Source of the DNA: a virus
Virus record (IMG/VR): IMGVR_UViG_3300036851_000122
Location: 1 to 58,054 of that record
Strand: one strand, 5' to 3'
Length of the DNA: 58,054 bases
Shown here: positions 28,878-37,687 of the stretch, piece by piece
How positions within the stretch are numbered: the first letter of the stretch is position 1
Layout: every line of letters begins with the position of its first letter
Notes under the pieces: model-generated
Databases searched by the model: none
What the model was told of the DNA's origin: nothing
The model's input: the letters and a program-made list of their open reading frames with translations, nothing else
Made by a program: the position numbers and the translations under genes

Positions 28878-30319
28878 GGGCTGCCAACACTGACAGTTGT
28901 GCTTGTGAAATCCAGCTCTGCATGTCCTGAATCAGAGATATAGGCGAGCGAAACATCGCCACCGCTCCAGCTAAGACAGTCTCCGTCCCAATCCGCCTGG
29001 AACCAGGCATTGCCGTTAATGAAGGTTACCGTCGAGCCGCAGGATGTGAAATCCAAATCCCCCCATGCATACGGCGGCGATGCTCCGCCGTTGACTGTGT
29101 GATCTAGCATCGTGGTGATGTTTCGGACTGTCACTTGAGCAACAATCTTAAAACCTGTCCCGCCTGATAGCTTAACCAGCCAGATAGTGGAAAGAATTTC
29201 CAAAGGGACAGTGTGCCAAGTAAGGGCGGAGCAGCTCATATCCGACAGGGAAGGACTGCATGGAGTGTTGAAACACCCATTAAACGATAGTGGGCGTTCG
29301 CCTTGGTTGTAGATCATTCCTTGCGTTACAACCCTGTCACTGAATCCCCTTGAGTAACTAACAGCATCGCCGTTGTAATTATTCGGGGACAGATTGGTCA
29401 CAGCCCCGCAACTCGCGAATGGAATTATGTAGGTTCCATCTAGAGCAGGGACATCCCACGTACGATCGTCAACGCCATTACTCCCAGCTTCTACGTCATA
29501 GATGTCACCTGCACCAAACGCACTGCAATTTACGACGGCAACACTCTTCCAGCGTGTGTTGTCAGTAAATCCCTCCAGCAGATTCGCGACTGATATTTTA
29601 ATGTTGGGCAGCGCTTTGTTGGGTCGTGTAGCGTCCGAATTGGTACAAGGCCCTGTGCATGGTTGCAGAACATCGCAGTTTGCACAGGCCAACGAGCCGC
29701 CGAGTCGCGATAGCTCAGCATCATCGAAATAGGCATTTGTACTGACACCGATAGTTTCAAAGCCCACCTTCGTTCCGCCGTTTAGTGTAACGCTGTAATC
29801 CCATGAACTTTCAATGACCCCATCGGGATCAACAGAAGCGACAATCTCACCCTCCGTTACGTTGACGCACACCGACACTACGTTGTCATCGCGTCGGTCG
29901 AAGCCAGGGATAGGTGTTGCCACGTTTAAGGCTGTCGGCGTCCCGGCAGACATAGAGAATAGCTGGATCGTTGCCGATGCAAGTGCGGTCGCCGTGAACT
30001 CTAGGTAGTGGTATGTGTCGTCGCTTGCGTCATCGACCCAGTCAACCTTGAATCGCACTGTCCCATTTGCGTTACCAAAGTTGAACGTGACTTTCCAACG
30101 ATAGCCGTCCGTTGATGTTGTTGGTACAGACTGAACCAAACGAATATCACCATCGGTCGGTGGTTTAAGATGAGAGCCGTTTGTAGGCCAAGCACCGTCT
30201 AGTTCCTCCCAATCAGCGCCAGGGCCAGCGGCCGTGCGTGTGAAGTTGTCAAGTTTAACGAGACAGGCAACAATCTCGCAGCCGCAGTTGGGACAGCGGA
30301 TAGCACGAGGGAAAGTCAT
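28874..30319 (-). CDS. tail fibre-like structural protein
   Basis: A 481-residue protein. It starts with a short zinc-ribbon-like CPNCG segment. Residues about 25-200 look like a LamG/concanavalin-type beta sandwich (YRWKVTFNFGNANGTVRF, YHYLEFTATA, YFDDAELS). The rest is beta-rich, with many Cys (CANCDVLQPCTGPC, CFNTPC, MSCSAL) and repeated Trp/Gly motifs. It lies at the tail-tip end of the late operon, after tape measure and two tail proteins, consistent with a receptor-binding or host-attachment role (inference). Confidence 0.6.
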   Translation of the reverse strand: MTFPRAIRCPNCGCEIVACLVKLDNFTRTAAGPGADWEELDGAWPTNGSHLKPPTDGDIRLVQSVPTTSTDGYRWKVTFNFGNANGTVRFKVDWVDDASDDTYHYLEFTATALASATIQLFSMSAGTPTALNVATPIPGFDRRDDNVVSVCVNVTEGEIVASVDPDGVIESSWDYSVTLNGGTKVGFETIGVSTNAYFDDAELSRLGGSLACANCDVLQPCTGPCTNSDATRPNKALPNIKISVANLLEGFTDNTRWKSVAVVNCSAFGAGDIYDVEAGSNGVDDRTWDVPALDGTYIIPFASCGAVTNLSPNNYNGDAVSYSRGFSDRVVTQGMIYNQGERPLSFNGCFNTPCSPSLSDMSCSALTWHTVPLEILSTIWLVKLSGGTGFKIVAQVTVRNITTMLDHTVNGGASPPYAWGDLDFTSCGSTVTFINGNAWFQADWDGDCLSWSGGDVSLAYISDSGHAELDFTSTTVSVGSP

Positions 30320-31015
30320 TTAAGCCACCGGGCACTTGAGGCCGGCTACGAGTGGGAGACCGTTGGGGAAAGCAACAGTAACAGGTTTCATGTTGTCGAT
30401 ATCTACTGACAGATTTGTACAGTCCTCGATAGTCTGGCCAGTTAACCCAGTTCCCAACGCCTTGCGGACTTTCACGGTTCCGGTTGTGGCGTCTTCTAGA
30501 ATATCACCGTCTGCTTCTCCATAGACCACAGCAGGGAACTGTTGAGTGGCACGAAGATAGACTGACCCGTCTTCGGTTAGGGTGCCACCGCTGGCTAGGA
30601 AGCCGGGACAGTCCTTGAACACTTTCCATTCACCGGCGTTTGGCCCCCACATTTGTCCAGGGAGCGGAGTGCCAGTAGCGTCGCGTAGTATCCAGTCAGC
30701 TTCGTAGAGATAAGTAGCCCATCCATACTTCTGGTCTTCTATCTCATGTAGAGCAACTAGGTAACGTAGCTGGAAGACTGCATCTGGCTTGTCGAACGAG
30801 CAGACCAAACCTTCTTTTGTTACTTCTTCTTCACCCAGAACCTTGAGGCAGCCTCCCTTTGGGGCTGTTTCACTAGCTTCGTTGAAGACGCGAATAATCT
30901 CGGCAGTGCGGGGGCGATTCTGTGGGAGAAAGAGGTTAAAGGGTTCATGACGATGGTAGAAATCACGCTTTAGCCCTTCAGCTACCCGGCGGTCTTTGAA
31001 TGCATAGGCGGGCAT
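30320..31015 (-). CDS. hypothetical tail-associated protein
   Basis: A 231-residue mixed alpha/beta protein. It begins with a helical, basic 30 residues and ends with a beta-rich domain (TLTEDGSVYLRATQQFPAV, VTVAFPNGLPLVAG). GGAGTTTTAG-ATG precedes it, one base after the upstream gene. Its place between the tape-measure-distal protein and the fibre suggests a tail-tip component. No family recognised. Confidence 0.6.
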   Translation of the reverse strand: MPAYAFKDRRVAEGLKRDFYHRHEPFNLFLPQNRPRTAEIIRVFNEASETAPKGGCLKVLGEEEVTKEGLVCSFDKPDAVFQLRYLVALHEIEDQKYGWATYLYEADWILRDATGTPLPGQMWGPNAGEWKVFKDCPGFLASGGTLTEDGSVYLRATQQFPAVVYGEADGDILEDATTGTVKVRKALGTGLTGQTIEDCTNLSVDIDNMKPVTVAFPNGLPLVAGLKCPVA

Positions 31016-31990
31016 CTAAAACTCCAGGTTCAAGGGGCCGAAGTCGGTATAGGGGAACTCGTGAAACTTCAGGAATTGGGCATCAGCGTTTTCTTCAAGG
31101 AGTGTGCCACCAGCAAACAGTGGACCGTTTGGGTCACTAGTGTCAACTTTCAAATTGACGCGAGCGGGCTGTTTAGTTTTAGGGTCAATGTACATCTGAG
31201 GATCGTCGCCAGCTTCAGGGCGATACATAAACCCTTGGTGCAGGACTTCGACCATCCAGCCATCCTCTTGTGGTGTGGAGTCCACATCTGATGTCTGTGG
31301 ATCATCGTACTGACGGATTTTGAACTTGAGGCGGTAGATAACCTTCGCGTACACGTTCCCGTTCACAATAACTTCTTCATCTTCCATCTCGGCGAGCCAG
31401 GCACACCCGCGAGGGGCTCCCATGAAGGGGCCGGAGTTAGTGTGGTTCACGTAGTCAAGATACTTCTGGCCGTCGAGTGGGAACGGCTCGAACCTTTCTA
31501 TCTCAACCACGTAAATGGCTTGATGCTTCTCAGCCTGGATAGGCTCCCCTGCTTGCGTAACAACTGGAAGGCCGGTGCTAGCATCACGAGTTAGGGCTTC
31601 TTTCTCTTGCTCTACGTAGCGGCGACGCTTGGGCCGCATGTCAGTCGGGTCTTCTGTGTTGCCAGTGCCACCACCCTCACCGTCCCCACCTGGGTAGCGT
31701 GAATCATAAGATACTTCCACTTCCCACAAGGTGGCTAGAACGCCAGTAACTGGATGGCGTACCGTGTTCATCTCCTTGAACTTACGGCCTACAACGTGCG
31801 TGCCGTTCTTCTCGTCGTCGATCTGAGGAAGTTCATCAAAGTCACCAACGTCGTCTTCTGTATCGTCAATAGTGTCACTTAGTACATAGTGACAGTCCTG
31901 GAAAGTCTTTCGCTTGAGGTAGCCGGCTTCCTCCTGTTCCATCCGAATGTAGGCATTACGTTCCCCTTCTTTGGTACCGAGAAGAATCAT
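31016..31990 (-). CDS. hypothetical tail protein
   Basis: A 324-residue acidic protein directly after the tape measure. It has a Gly-rich loop (GGDGEGGGTG) near residue 105. Conserved-looking aromatic segments are YVVEIERFEPFP, PRGCAWLAEME and VIYRLKFKIRQYDD. By position it is a distal tail or baseplate-hub protein (inference). No family recognised. Confidence 0.55.
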   Translation of the reverse strand: MILLGTKEGERNAYIRMEQEEAGYLKRKTFQDCHYVLSDTIDDTEDDVGDFDELPQIDDEKNGTHVVGRKFKEMNTVRHPVTGVLATLWEVEVSYDSRYPGGDGEGGGTGNTEDPTDMRPKRRRYVEQEKEALTRDASTGLPVVTQAGEPIQAEKHQAIYVVEIERFEPFPLDGQKYLDYVNHTNSGPFMGAPRGCAWLAEMEDEEVIVNGNVYAKVIYRLKFKIRQYDDPQTSDVDSTPQEDGWMVEVLHQGFMYRPEAGDDPQMYIDPKTKQPARVNLKVDTSDPNGPLFAGGTLLEENADAQFLKFHEFPYTDFGPLNLEF

Positions 31991-31995
31991 TAGGG

Positions 31996-34173
31996 CTATA
32001 CTCCCACTAAGGCATTGCGAGTGTTGACTTCAATCATGGCCAGTTTCTCGTCCTGGTCCCCGGCGAGGGCTACTAGCTTCTCTAGCTCCTTGCCAAAGGC
32101 AGAGAACTTGTTCTCCTGGAACTGTTTGGCTGCTTCGGTGGAGTGACGTAAGGCGGCAGGGTTCCCGTGTGGGGCCACGCGACCAGTGTCCACTGCTTGG
32201 CCGGGTGTGATCAGGTTCTGAGCAGCTTTTAGGAGAGCATCGGCTTGGGTCTGAGCGTTGACTTCTGGGCTGGTAGCAAAGGGGCTGGGAGTTTCGGTAA
32301 GAAGCTGTCGGAAGATTTCGGCACCACCTTTTAGGGTTTCGAGCTCGGTCCTCAGCTTTTCCAGCTCTGCATTGCGAGCAGTACGGGCAGCCTCAGTAGC
32401 TGGATCGTGGGCCAGTTCCAGCAACGAGCCCTCCATCGTTTCTTTCAAAGATCGGACGTATTCTCGTTGCTGCTCAATCGCTCCTGGTCTGAACTTTCCA
32501 GCAGGTGCTTTTTCCATTTCGGCCAGCCATCCTTCAGCAATCATTAGAACGGCGTCTTGACCAACAGTCATGAAGCCAGCCTTGGGAGCCTTCTTCAAAT
32601 CTTCCCAGATGGTTAGTAGGGCATTAACACCTTCCTTCCAGATGACTGCCAGTTGAGCAAACATTAGCTTGGCAGCCTCTTCAATCTGACCTTGACCCAG
32701 ATACATAGCAATATCATTCATTACTGTTTGAAAACTCTTGCCTAGTTCTGTCACTTTGGATGCTGAGTTGGTGGCCATGTCCGCAAAGGCTTGGCGGACT
32801 TGTGGGAGAAGGGAAATGAGTAGTATAGCACCAGCGATGATGGCACCACCTGGGATAAAGAGTAGACCGATGAGTTGCAAAGGAACAATAGCCAGGAAGC
32901 TGAGTCCGCTGAGCATATGTAGGGACTGCCCTAGTAGGACCAGGGAGACTCCCAGTAACCCAATGCCGGCAACGGTAGCCACTGTCATGACTATCCATCC
33001 ACGGTGGGCGTTGATGAAGTCGCGGATGGAACCAAGGGTATGTTCGGTGTGGAGGCCGAGATTGCGGATAGCCAAGTCTAGAGATTCACCAATGGCAATG
33101 GCGACTGCTTCGGCTGCTGATTCGAGCAAGCGGAAGGTTCCGCCGATACCAGTTTCCATCTGGTCATGCGTACGTTTGGCTGTACCGGCTACGTCTGCCA
33201 GAACGGTGCGCATACGAGCGAGAGTGTCTACTGATTTGCCGAGACCCATTGCTGGAACAGTAGCACGAGTCTCGAACAGTTGGGTAAGCAGATCGCTGGC
33301 TTCGAGGTTGCCTACACCTTCCAGAGCCTTGGAGATGCCAACTAGCATCTCGAGCGGGTTTACGAGATTTCCGGCTGCATCGGTGAACTCAATAGTGTTT
33401 CCAGTGAGCTCCTGTAACTTCTTGTTGAAGTCCTCCCGCTCCTTTGCTTGAGAGACATAGAGGAGCATGTTGCGAAAGGCAGTGCCAGCAATGGAAGCAT
33501 CAACACCGAGCTCACGGATGCCTGCCAGCCCGGCGAGCAAGTCGGTTAGAGGGACGTTGAAGTTCTTGGCGATTGGAGCGGCGTACTGAAGTGCTGTGGA
33601 CATCTCCTCCAGCGAGAATTTGGAGTTGTTTACAGCAGCCGTTAGAAGGTCTGCTACATTGGCTGTCTCTGCTGTTTCTAAACGGTAGGCAGCCAGGACC
33701 TGAGTAACAGCATCCGTGGACTGGATGATATCCATGCCTAGGTCTTCACCTGTTCCTCCAGCACGAGCGAGGAGCATAATAGGTTCGACCATCTTGGCAA
33801 TATCACTGCGGCTCTTTCCAAACTGAGCCAAGCGAGCCATTAGCTGTCCAATGTGTGTGGCCGTGAAGGCCGTGGTAGCTCCTAATGTTTTGGCTTGCTC
33901 GCGGAGGTTCTGCATCTCTTCGGCAGTGCCTCTTGTACGAGCTTCAACAATCCGCATGGAGTCGTCGAACTTTGCATATACTCCTAGGGAAAGGCCAGCA
34001 GGGGTTAGAGCGGCTGCTGCTCGGAGGGCCATTGTGGTTCCGATCTGGGAGATCTCAGAACCGAACCTGCCAATGCGGTTGCGGATTTGGTTCAGAATCT
34101 TGGCAGTCATGTCAACTGCTTCGATGAGAACGAACGCCTTGCCTGCTTTGATTCCGTGTGTTGTGGCAGCCAT
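31996..34173 (-). CDS. tail tape measure protein
   Basis: A 725-residue protein of the TP901-type tape-measure class. The N-terminal core has FDDSMRIVEARTRGTAEEM, LREQAKTLGATTAFTA and repeated helical MARLAQFGKSRSDIAKM-type blocks. Long hydrophobic segments around residues 390-460 may insert into the host membrane. A C-terminal coiled region follows (LEKLRTELETLKGG). It sets tail length and helps DNA pass into the cell. There is no Shine-Dalgarno. Instead TTGGATTTTATTAGC (read in reverse, GCTAATAAAATCCAA) lies five bases upstream of the ATG. Confidence 0.88.
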   Translation of the reverse strand: MAATTHGIKAGKAFVLIEAVDMTAKILNQIRNRIGRFGSEISQIGTTMALRAAAALTPAGLSLGVYAKFDDSMRIVEARTRGTAEEMQNLREQAKTLGATTAFTATHIGQLMARLAQFGKSRSDIAKMVEPIMLLARAGGTGEDLGMDIIQSTDAVTQVLAAYRLETAETANVADLLTAAVNNSKFSLEEMSTALQYAAPIAKNFNVPLTDLLAGLAGIRELGVDASIAGTAFRNMLLYVSQAKEREDFNKKLQELTGNTIEFTDAAGNLVNPLEMLVGISKALEGVGNLEASDLLTQLFETRATVPAMGLGKSVDTLARMRTVLADVAGTAKRTHDQMETGIGGTFRLLESAAEAVAIAIGESLDLAIRNLGLHTEHTLGSIRDFINAHRGWIVMTVATVAGIGLLGVSLVLLGQSLHMLSGLSFLAIVPLQLIGLLFIPGGAIIAGAILLISLLPQVRQAFADMATNSASKVTELGKSFQTVMNDIAMYLGQGQIEEAAKLMFAQLAVIWKEGVNALLTIWEDLKKAPKAGFMTVGQDAVLMIAEGWLAEMEKAPAGKFRPGAIEQQREYVRSLKETMEGSLLELAHDPATEAARTARNAELEKLRTELETLKGGAEIFRQLLTETPSPFATSPEVNAQTQADALLKAAQNLITPGQAVDTGRVAPHGNPAALRHSTEAAKQFQENKFSAFGKELEKLVALAGDQDEKLAMIEVNTRNALVGV

Positions 34174-34241
34174 AGGTTTTGGATTTTATTAGCGATTGTA
34201 CCCGTTAGGGTCAAACGCTAGTGAGCGAAGCGAATGTAGCT

Positions 34242-34258
34242 GGAGACTTCTAGTCTCC
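34242..34258 (-). other. stop-codon hairpin GGAGACT-AGA-AGTCTCC
   Basis: A perfect 7-bp stem whose loop contains part of the TAG stop of the 34250-34387 gene. It has no T tract, so it is more likely an mRNA stabiliser or processing element than a terminator. Confidence 0.6.
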
Positions 34259-34387
34259 AAACTGGGCAATAAGCCAAGGTAGCAGAACAGCTATAGTAAG
34301 TAGGAGAAGAATAGCAACCAGGACCAAGGCTGAAGGAATCCAGTCAGGGGGTGGGTCGCTCTTCTGTGGGGAAAGATGATCAACCAC
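34250..34387 (-). CDS. 45-residue membrane microprotein
   Basis: From GTG 34387, which overlaps the upstream stop (GTGGTTGA). A Pro-rich start including HLSPQKSDPPPDW, partly encoded by a TTCTGTGGGGAAAG motif, precedes a long transmembrane helix (SALVLVAILLLLTIAVLLPWLI). Function unknown. Its place between the gp10-like gene and tape measure is unusual for a holin. Confidence 0.5.
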   Translation of the reverse strand: MVDHLSPQKSDPPPDWIPSALVLVAILLLLTIAVLLPWLIAQFGD

Positions 34388-35009
34388 GATAGCCCAGGCT
34401 GTTGAACCAGAGTTTAGGAAGGCGACGGCGGGCACGCATGAGAGCCGGCATCATAAAGGCCCGCTGGGGATAGTGGACCATAGCCGACTTGAACATGGTA
34501 GCCTTCTTTCCATAACGACCACTCTTGAGGCGACGTTGTCCTAATTGGGTGAATACTTTGCGGCGGGCTGTTCCACCATGTTCATGGAGACCTGGAACGG
34601 CTGGACCGATCTTTCGGTAGCCAACCATACCGACCATGACTCCAGTGCCTAGACGTATGGGCACTGAGAAGATTTGCTTAAAAGGCGGTGTGCGTCCTAT
34701 ATAGCGACCACGGCGAGTAGTCCTCCCTCTTCCGTATTTGTTGCTCGGAGTGTTGGCGTGAGAGTAGGGCGGCCTTCCTGGTGGGGATGTTGTCTTGTGG
34801 CTGCGACGTTTGATACTACCGCGAGCAATCCTCATGACGAGGTTGCCAGCGTGCATAAGAGGATCGCGGTTGAACTTGGGCCACCGAGTCTTGATTATAC
34901 TCCGGTCAAAGAACTGAATCTGTACTCGAGGCTTTATACGAAAAAGACTCCCGGCCCTAGCAGAGCCGGAAGTCAGTCTTGCTCCAGATAGTGAGCGAGC
35001 GATGTACAT
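34380..35009 (-). CDS. HK97 gp10-like head-tail/tail component
   Basis: A 209-residue, very basic protein. VQIQFFDRSIIKTRWPKFNR, HAGNLVMRIARGSIKRR, TSPPGRPPYSH, HEHGGTARRKV and a C-terminal RAFMMPALMRARRRLP resemble the HK97 gp10/virion-morphogenesis group, in which a late GGT and a PAL motif are typical. These proteins help tail completion. It is followed in the late operon by the tape measure gene. Confidence 0.55.
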   Translation of the reverse strand: MYIARSLSGARLTSGSARAGSLFRIKPRVQIQFFDRSIIKTRWPKFNRDPLMHAGNLVMRIARGSIKRRSHKTTSPPGRPPYSHANTPSNKYGRGRTTRRGRYIGRTPPFKQIFSVPIRLGTGVMVGMVGYRKIGPAVPGLHEHGGTARRKVFTQLGQRRLKSGRYGKKATMFKSAMVHYPQRAFMMPALMRARRRLPKLWFNSLGYRG

Positions 35010-35013
35010 GGTT

Positions 35014-35027
35014 TGACCTTCAGGTCA
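35014..35027 (-). other. post-stop hairpin TGACC-TGAA-GGTCA
   Basis: A 5-bp perfect stem with a four-base loop between the stop of the 35034-35276 gene and the next start, four bases before the ATG. It could hide the next ribosome site. Confidence 0.5.
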
Positions 35028-35033
35028 CACCTT

Positions 35034-35276
35034 CTACGTCCGATCGTCCAATGCAGACGCGATCTCGGCACCGCGAGCAGCTTGGTCTTCGGGAAGACCG
35101 GCCTCGACCAGCTTGGTCTTGACCTTCTTGGCTTCCGCAGTGAGCTCGCCGGACATTGCTACGGGTTTGCCGCCGTTGACCTTCGTCAGCATCTGACTGA
35201 GTAGTTCAATCAGTTGCATGATTTCGGGGGCCAAGTCTTTGAACTTGGTGAGGGCAGCAAGAAGTTTGAGCCACAT
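35034..35276 (-). CDS. hypothetical helical protein in tail block
   Basis: An 80-residue protein with an amphipathic N-terminal helix (LLAALTKFKDLAPEIMQLIELLSQML) and an acidic C-terminus. GGAGACCAGTTACC precedes the ATG. It sits between the tail chaperones and a gp10-like gene. No family recognised. Confidence 0.55.
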   Translation of the reverse strand: MWLKLLAALTKFKDLAPEIMQLIELLSQMLTKVNGGKPVAMSGELTAEAKKVKTKLVEAGLPEDQAARGAEIASALDDRT

Positions 35277-35295
35277 GGTAACTGGTCTCCTGAAG

Positions 35296-35640
35296 CTAGT
35301 GTTTGGAAAGTGCAGCGGCGAGTAGCTTCAGCACGCCGATGTTCTTTGCAGTAACTTTCATGCCCTCGAGAGGGGTATCACGGTAGGGATGGAAGTAAGC
35401 TGCTGTTCTTGGCTTGACTTTGGACCTGCCTGTAATGTTGAGGACGATTACAGAGAGGTTATGTAGGGCAGCGTGGATTGTTGATGTGTGGTCCCACTCC
35501 TTGAGGACCATAGCATCGTGGCAGACGATCAAGTCGCGTAGGGTTACCCCTGGACGCCAGAGCTCGTTCAGTGGCCAGCCGGCAAGAGTTGCGAGGATTG
35601 CAACATTTCTCCAACTCGTTCGCCTTGGGTCTTCTTTAGC
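35296..35640 (-). CDS. tail assembly chaperone, -1 frameshift extension
   Basis: This frame has no usable start codon until a late TTG (35532), yet it reads as good protein well upstream: AKEDPRRTSWRN, VAILATLAGWPLNELWRP, TLRDLIVCHDAMVLKEW and AAYFHPYRDTPLEG. It lies in the -1 frame relative to the chaperone gene 35568-36140 and continues 270 bases beyond its stop. This is the classic lambda G/GT arrangement, in which a minority of ribosomes shift and make a longer chaperone that contacts the tape measure. The exact slip site was not identified; GGGAAAG near 35645 is out of the ideal phase. Confidence 0.7.
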   Translation of the reverse strand, partial: AKEDPRRTSWRNVAILATLAGWPLNELWRPGVTLRDLIVCHDAMVLKEWDHTSTIHAALHNLSVIVLNITGRSKVKPRTAAYFHPYRDTPLEGMKVTAKNIGVLKLLAAALSKH

Positions 35641-36140
35641 CTTTCCCGTATCTGGCTGACTGCCAGGTCCATGTCCTCGTTCAGCAGTGTCTCCAGCAGC
35701 GGTTCGGTCTCCAATACGCTTTGACTGATCTTGTTGCTCAAGTTCCGTAGCTGCCGGTCTAATGTAGATAAGACGGTCTTGAGCTCGGGGAAAAAATCTC
35801 CTATCGACTCCAGAAAGGCTTGCTGGCCGTCTAGCTTCGCCTTGGCGTTGATGCCACTAACGAATTCTAGCTCGGCAGCTTCTGGGTCGGTATCAGGGTC
35901 GATGGGAAAGGTGCCAGCTTTGTGCATCTCTTTTGCCTGGGGTTGCACGATCGCCCAGATGACAGCAAAGGTAAAGGGGGACTTCAGGACGATGTCCCGC
36001 AGCACTTCCTTTTTGAGGTCGAGGATAGAGAATGGTTCTTTGAAGTAGGCTTTGAAGTCAGAAGCGTCGATGCGTCGGCAGGTGAGCAGGTCGAGCTCTG
36101 TATCCCATTCTCGTCCTTTCTTATCTTTGAAGGTTTTCAT
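35568..36140 (-). CDS. tail assembly chaperone (lambda G-like)
   Basis: A 190-residue protein: MKTFKDKKGREWDTELDLL start, a DLKKEVLRDIVLKSPFTFAVIWAI helix and QAFLESIGDFFPELKTVL. This follows the order seen in phage tail chaperones that precede the tape measure. It binds the tape measure during tail-tube assembly. A -1 frameshift near its end would add the 35296-35640 extension. Good synteny: tail tube upstream, tape measure downstream. Confidence 0.7.
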   Translation of the reverse strand: MKTFKDKKGREWDTELDLLTCRRIDASDFKAYFKEPFSILDLKKEVLRDIVLKSPFTFAVIWAIVQPQAKEMHKAGTFPIDPDTDPEAAELEFVSGINAKAKLDGQQAFLESIGDFFPELKTVLSTLDRQLRNLSNKISQSVLETEPLLETLLNEDMDLAVSQIRERLKKTQGERVGEMLQSSQLLPAGH

Positions 36141-36146
36141 TCTGGT

Positions 36147-36527
36147 CTAGTCTTTCTTGGTGGTCGGGTTTACCTGTTCTTTAACCGTGCCAATCTCTTC
36201 TTTGATCTTTTCTAGTTCCTCCTTTAATTCTGCGGTGTTCTTGACTCTCTGCTTAGCTGCTGCTTCTTCCAACTTCTTAATTTCGATTCTGGCTTTCTTG
36301 ACTTCGGCTCTGTGCCCGGTTAGCCCTATTGTGAGCAGAACTATCCAGAGCACCACAAGGAGGAAGGCTGCGGCAGTGCCAGCAGTAAGAATGACAATGA
36401 GTCCGCTTGTAACTCGGACTACCCACACGGGAACCCGAACCATCTTGATGTATGCGGGAGCTGTGCTTCCGTTTTTGTCAAGACTGTTCGGCTGATTCGT
36501 CGGTTGGTTTTCGCTTCCTCCTGCCAT
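36147..36527 (-). CDS. membrane protein with C-terminal coiled coil
   Basis: A 126-residue protein: polar Asn/Gln-rich start, one transmembrane region (GTAAAFLLVVLWIVLLTIGL) and a charged coiled coil (EIKKLEEAAAKQRV ... LKEELEKIKEEIG). This layout fits an inner-membrane spanin or a tail-associated membrane protein. The second of two ATGs (36527) has right spacing from AGGAG. Its start overlaps the upstream membrane gene by 50 bases. Confidence 0.55.
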   Translation of the reverse strand: MAGGSENQPTNQPNSLDKNGSTAPAYIKMVRVPVWVVRVTSGLIVILTAGTAAAFLLVVLWIVLLTIGLTGHRAEVKKARIEIKKLEEAAAKQRVKNTAELKEELEKIKEEIGTVKEQVNPTTKKD

Positions 36528-36954
36528 AGCCATTCTCCTGGTCTTCCTCGATTTCAGAGCCCCCATCGAATATAGGATCATATGTACCGCTACGCAGAGC
36601 TCTCTTCGCATTTTTGAGATGCGAGATAACGTCGCTGTTAATGCCAAGTTTACTCTGGTTCTCTGATACATAGGAATCGAAGGCTGCAACTAGCTCAATG
36701 GTAGCCTCATGGGTTGATCCATTTCTTCTGAATAGTGCAATAACCAATTTTGAGAGGCGTGAGACCCCTTTGGATACTTGCCTGTGACTGTCGATGCTTG
36801 CCTGGAACCATTTAGGAGCCCACTCTCTAAGAACGCTGACTGTGCTCATTGCTACCCACAGGAAGAGCAGTAGAACGCAGACCAGAAATACCGTTCCTAT
36901 TCCGTAAATGGCTCCGTGCTTGAGAAATTGCTCGACTGCTGTCTGTCCATTCAT
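36478..36954 (-). CDS. single-pass membrane protein, holin candidate
   Basis: A 158-residue protein with a short N-terminus, one strong transmembrane helix (GIGTVFLVCVLLLFLWVAMS) and a long basic/acidic cytoplasmic tail. It is in a cluster of membrane genes (36147-39138) with a cysteine peptidase. Holin is possible, but the tail is longer than usual. The start at 36954 uses GGAGAACGAG; an in-frame start at 36993 overlaps the upstream gene. Confidence 0.5.
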   Translation of the reverse strand: MNGQTAVEQFLKHGAIYGIGTVFLVCVLLLFLWVAMSTVSVLREWAPKWFQASIDSHRQVSKGVSRLSKLVIALFRRNGSTHEATIELVAAFDSYVSENQSKLGINSDVISHLKNAKRALRSGTYDPIFDGGSEIEEDQENGYGRRKRKPTDESAEQS

Positions 36955-36986
36955 CTCGTTCTCCAACAACCGGGTATCCGACGAAC

Positions 36987-37430
36987 TTAGCAACTACCTA
37001 GGCCAAACAAACCACGTCCCCCAGAACGACGGGCTGCTCGACGTTCGGCACCACGGGAGAAGAAACCTCTAAAGACTGAGCCGGAACCTCGTCCACGAAA
37101 GATACCACGCCTGGGAGCCTCATCACAAGTGAACTCAGCTTGTTGGTGCTTGTGAGCATACTGAACAGGAGCCTGGGTTGGCTGTGGCTTCTGTGGGGGA
37201 AGGTGATGTTCATGTACCTGGGCCGGCGATTGGGCTGGTGAAGGGGAAGCAGAGAAATCATCAGGATAGCTACGTTGTATGGGATAGCTTCCATCAGGTC
37301 GTACCTGGGTAGCTACAAAGAACTCCGCGTGAACGGCCGGGGCGGTACTGAACATTGAGGCTGAAATGTCCTGTCCACAGCATAGACCGCAGCACGCGAT
37401 AACCAACGAGATTGCAAGTAGATTCTTCAT
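36987..37430 (-). CDS. secreted Pro/His-rich and Arg-rich protein
   Basis: A 147-residue protein with a lipoprotein-like signal (MKNLLAISLVIACCGLCCGQ). A Pro/Gln/His-rich middle (HEHHLPPQKPQPTQAP) follows, then a Cys, then an Arg/Gly/Phe-rich end (RGIFRGRGSGSVFRGFFSRG). Export and possible lipidation are suggested by the Cys-rich cleavage region. Its leader CCTTGTGGAAGAAAAACA-ATG is shared with the zinc-ribbon gene at 54940. Not recognised. Signal-bearing, low-complexity proteins in a phage late operon are unusual. Confidence 0.55.
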   Translation of the reverse strand: MKNLLAISLVIACCGLCCGQDISASMFSTAPAVHAEFFVATQVRPDGSYPIQRSYPDDFSASPSPAQSPAQVHEHHLPPQKPQPTQAPVQYAHKHQQAEFTCDEAPRRGIFRGRGSGSVFRGFFSRGAERRAARRSGGRGLFGLGSC

Positions 37431-37483
37431 TGTTTTTCTTCCACAAGGGTAAGGTAACAGGAAACACTTGAACAGAGGTGTGG

Positions 37484-37687
37484 TTACTTCGCAAACAACG
37501 CGAGGATCATTAGGATGATCTCAATAATTGCTGCGAAGTCGAAACCGGCGGCCCCAGAGCTGTACTTCTGGTGCATGGTTTCCATGACGGCTTCAGAAGC
37601 CTCATCGTGATCCTTGCCAGAGGCACGAGCGGCTTTGTAGGCTTGGATGACTTCACGATTGAGACGGAGACGATCGATCAGACGCAT
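37484..37687 (-). CDS. tail-anchored small membrane protein
   Basis: A 67-residue protein with a helical, charged N-terminal 45 residues and a C-terminal membrane helix (FAAIIEIILMILALF). GGAGTATTTC precedes the ATG. It follows the cysteine peptidase gene by nine bases and may anchor or inhibit it, or act in lysis (inference). Confidence 0.6.
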   Translation of the reverse strand: MRLIDRLRLNREVIQAYKAARASGKDHDEASEAVMETMHQKYSSGAAGFDFAAIIEIILMILALFAK

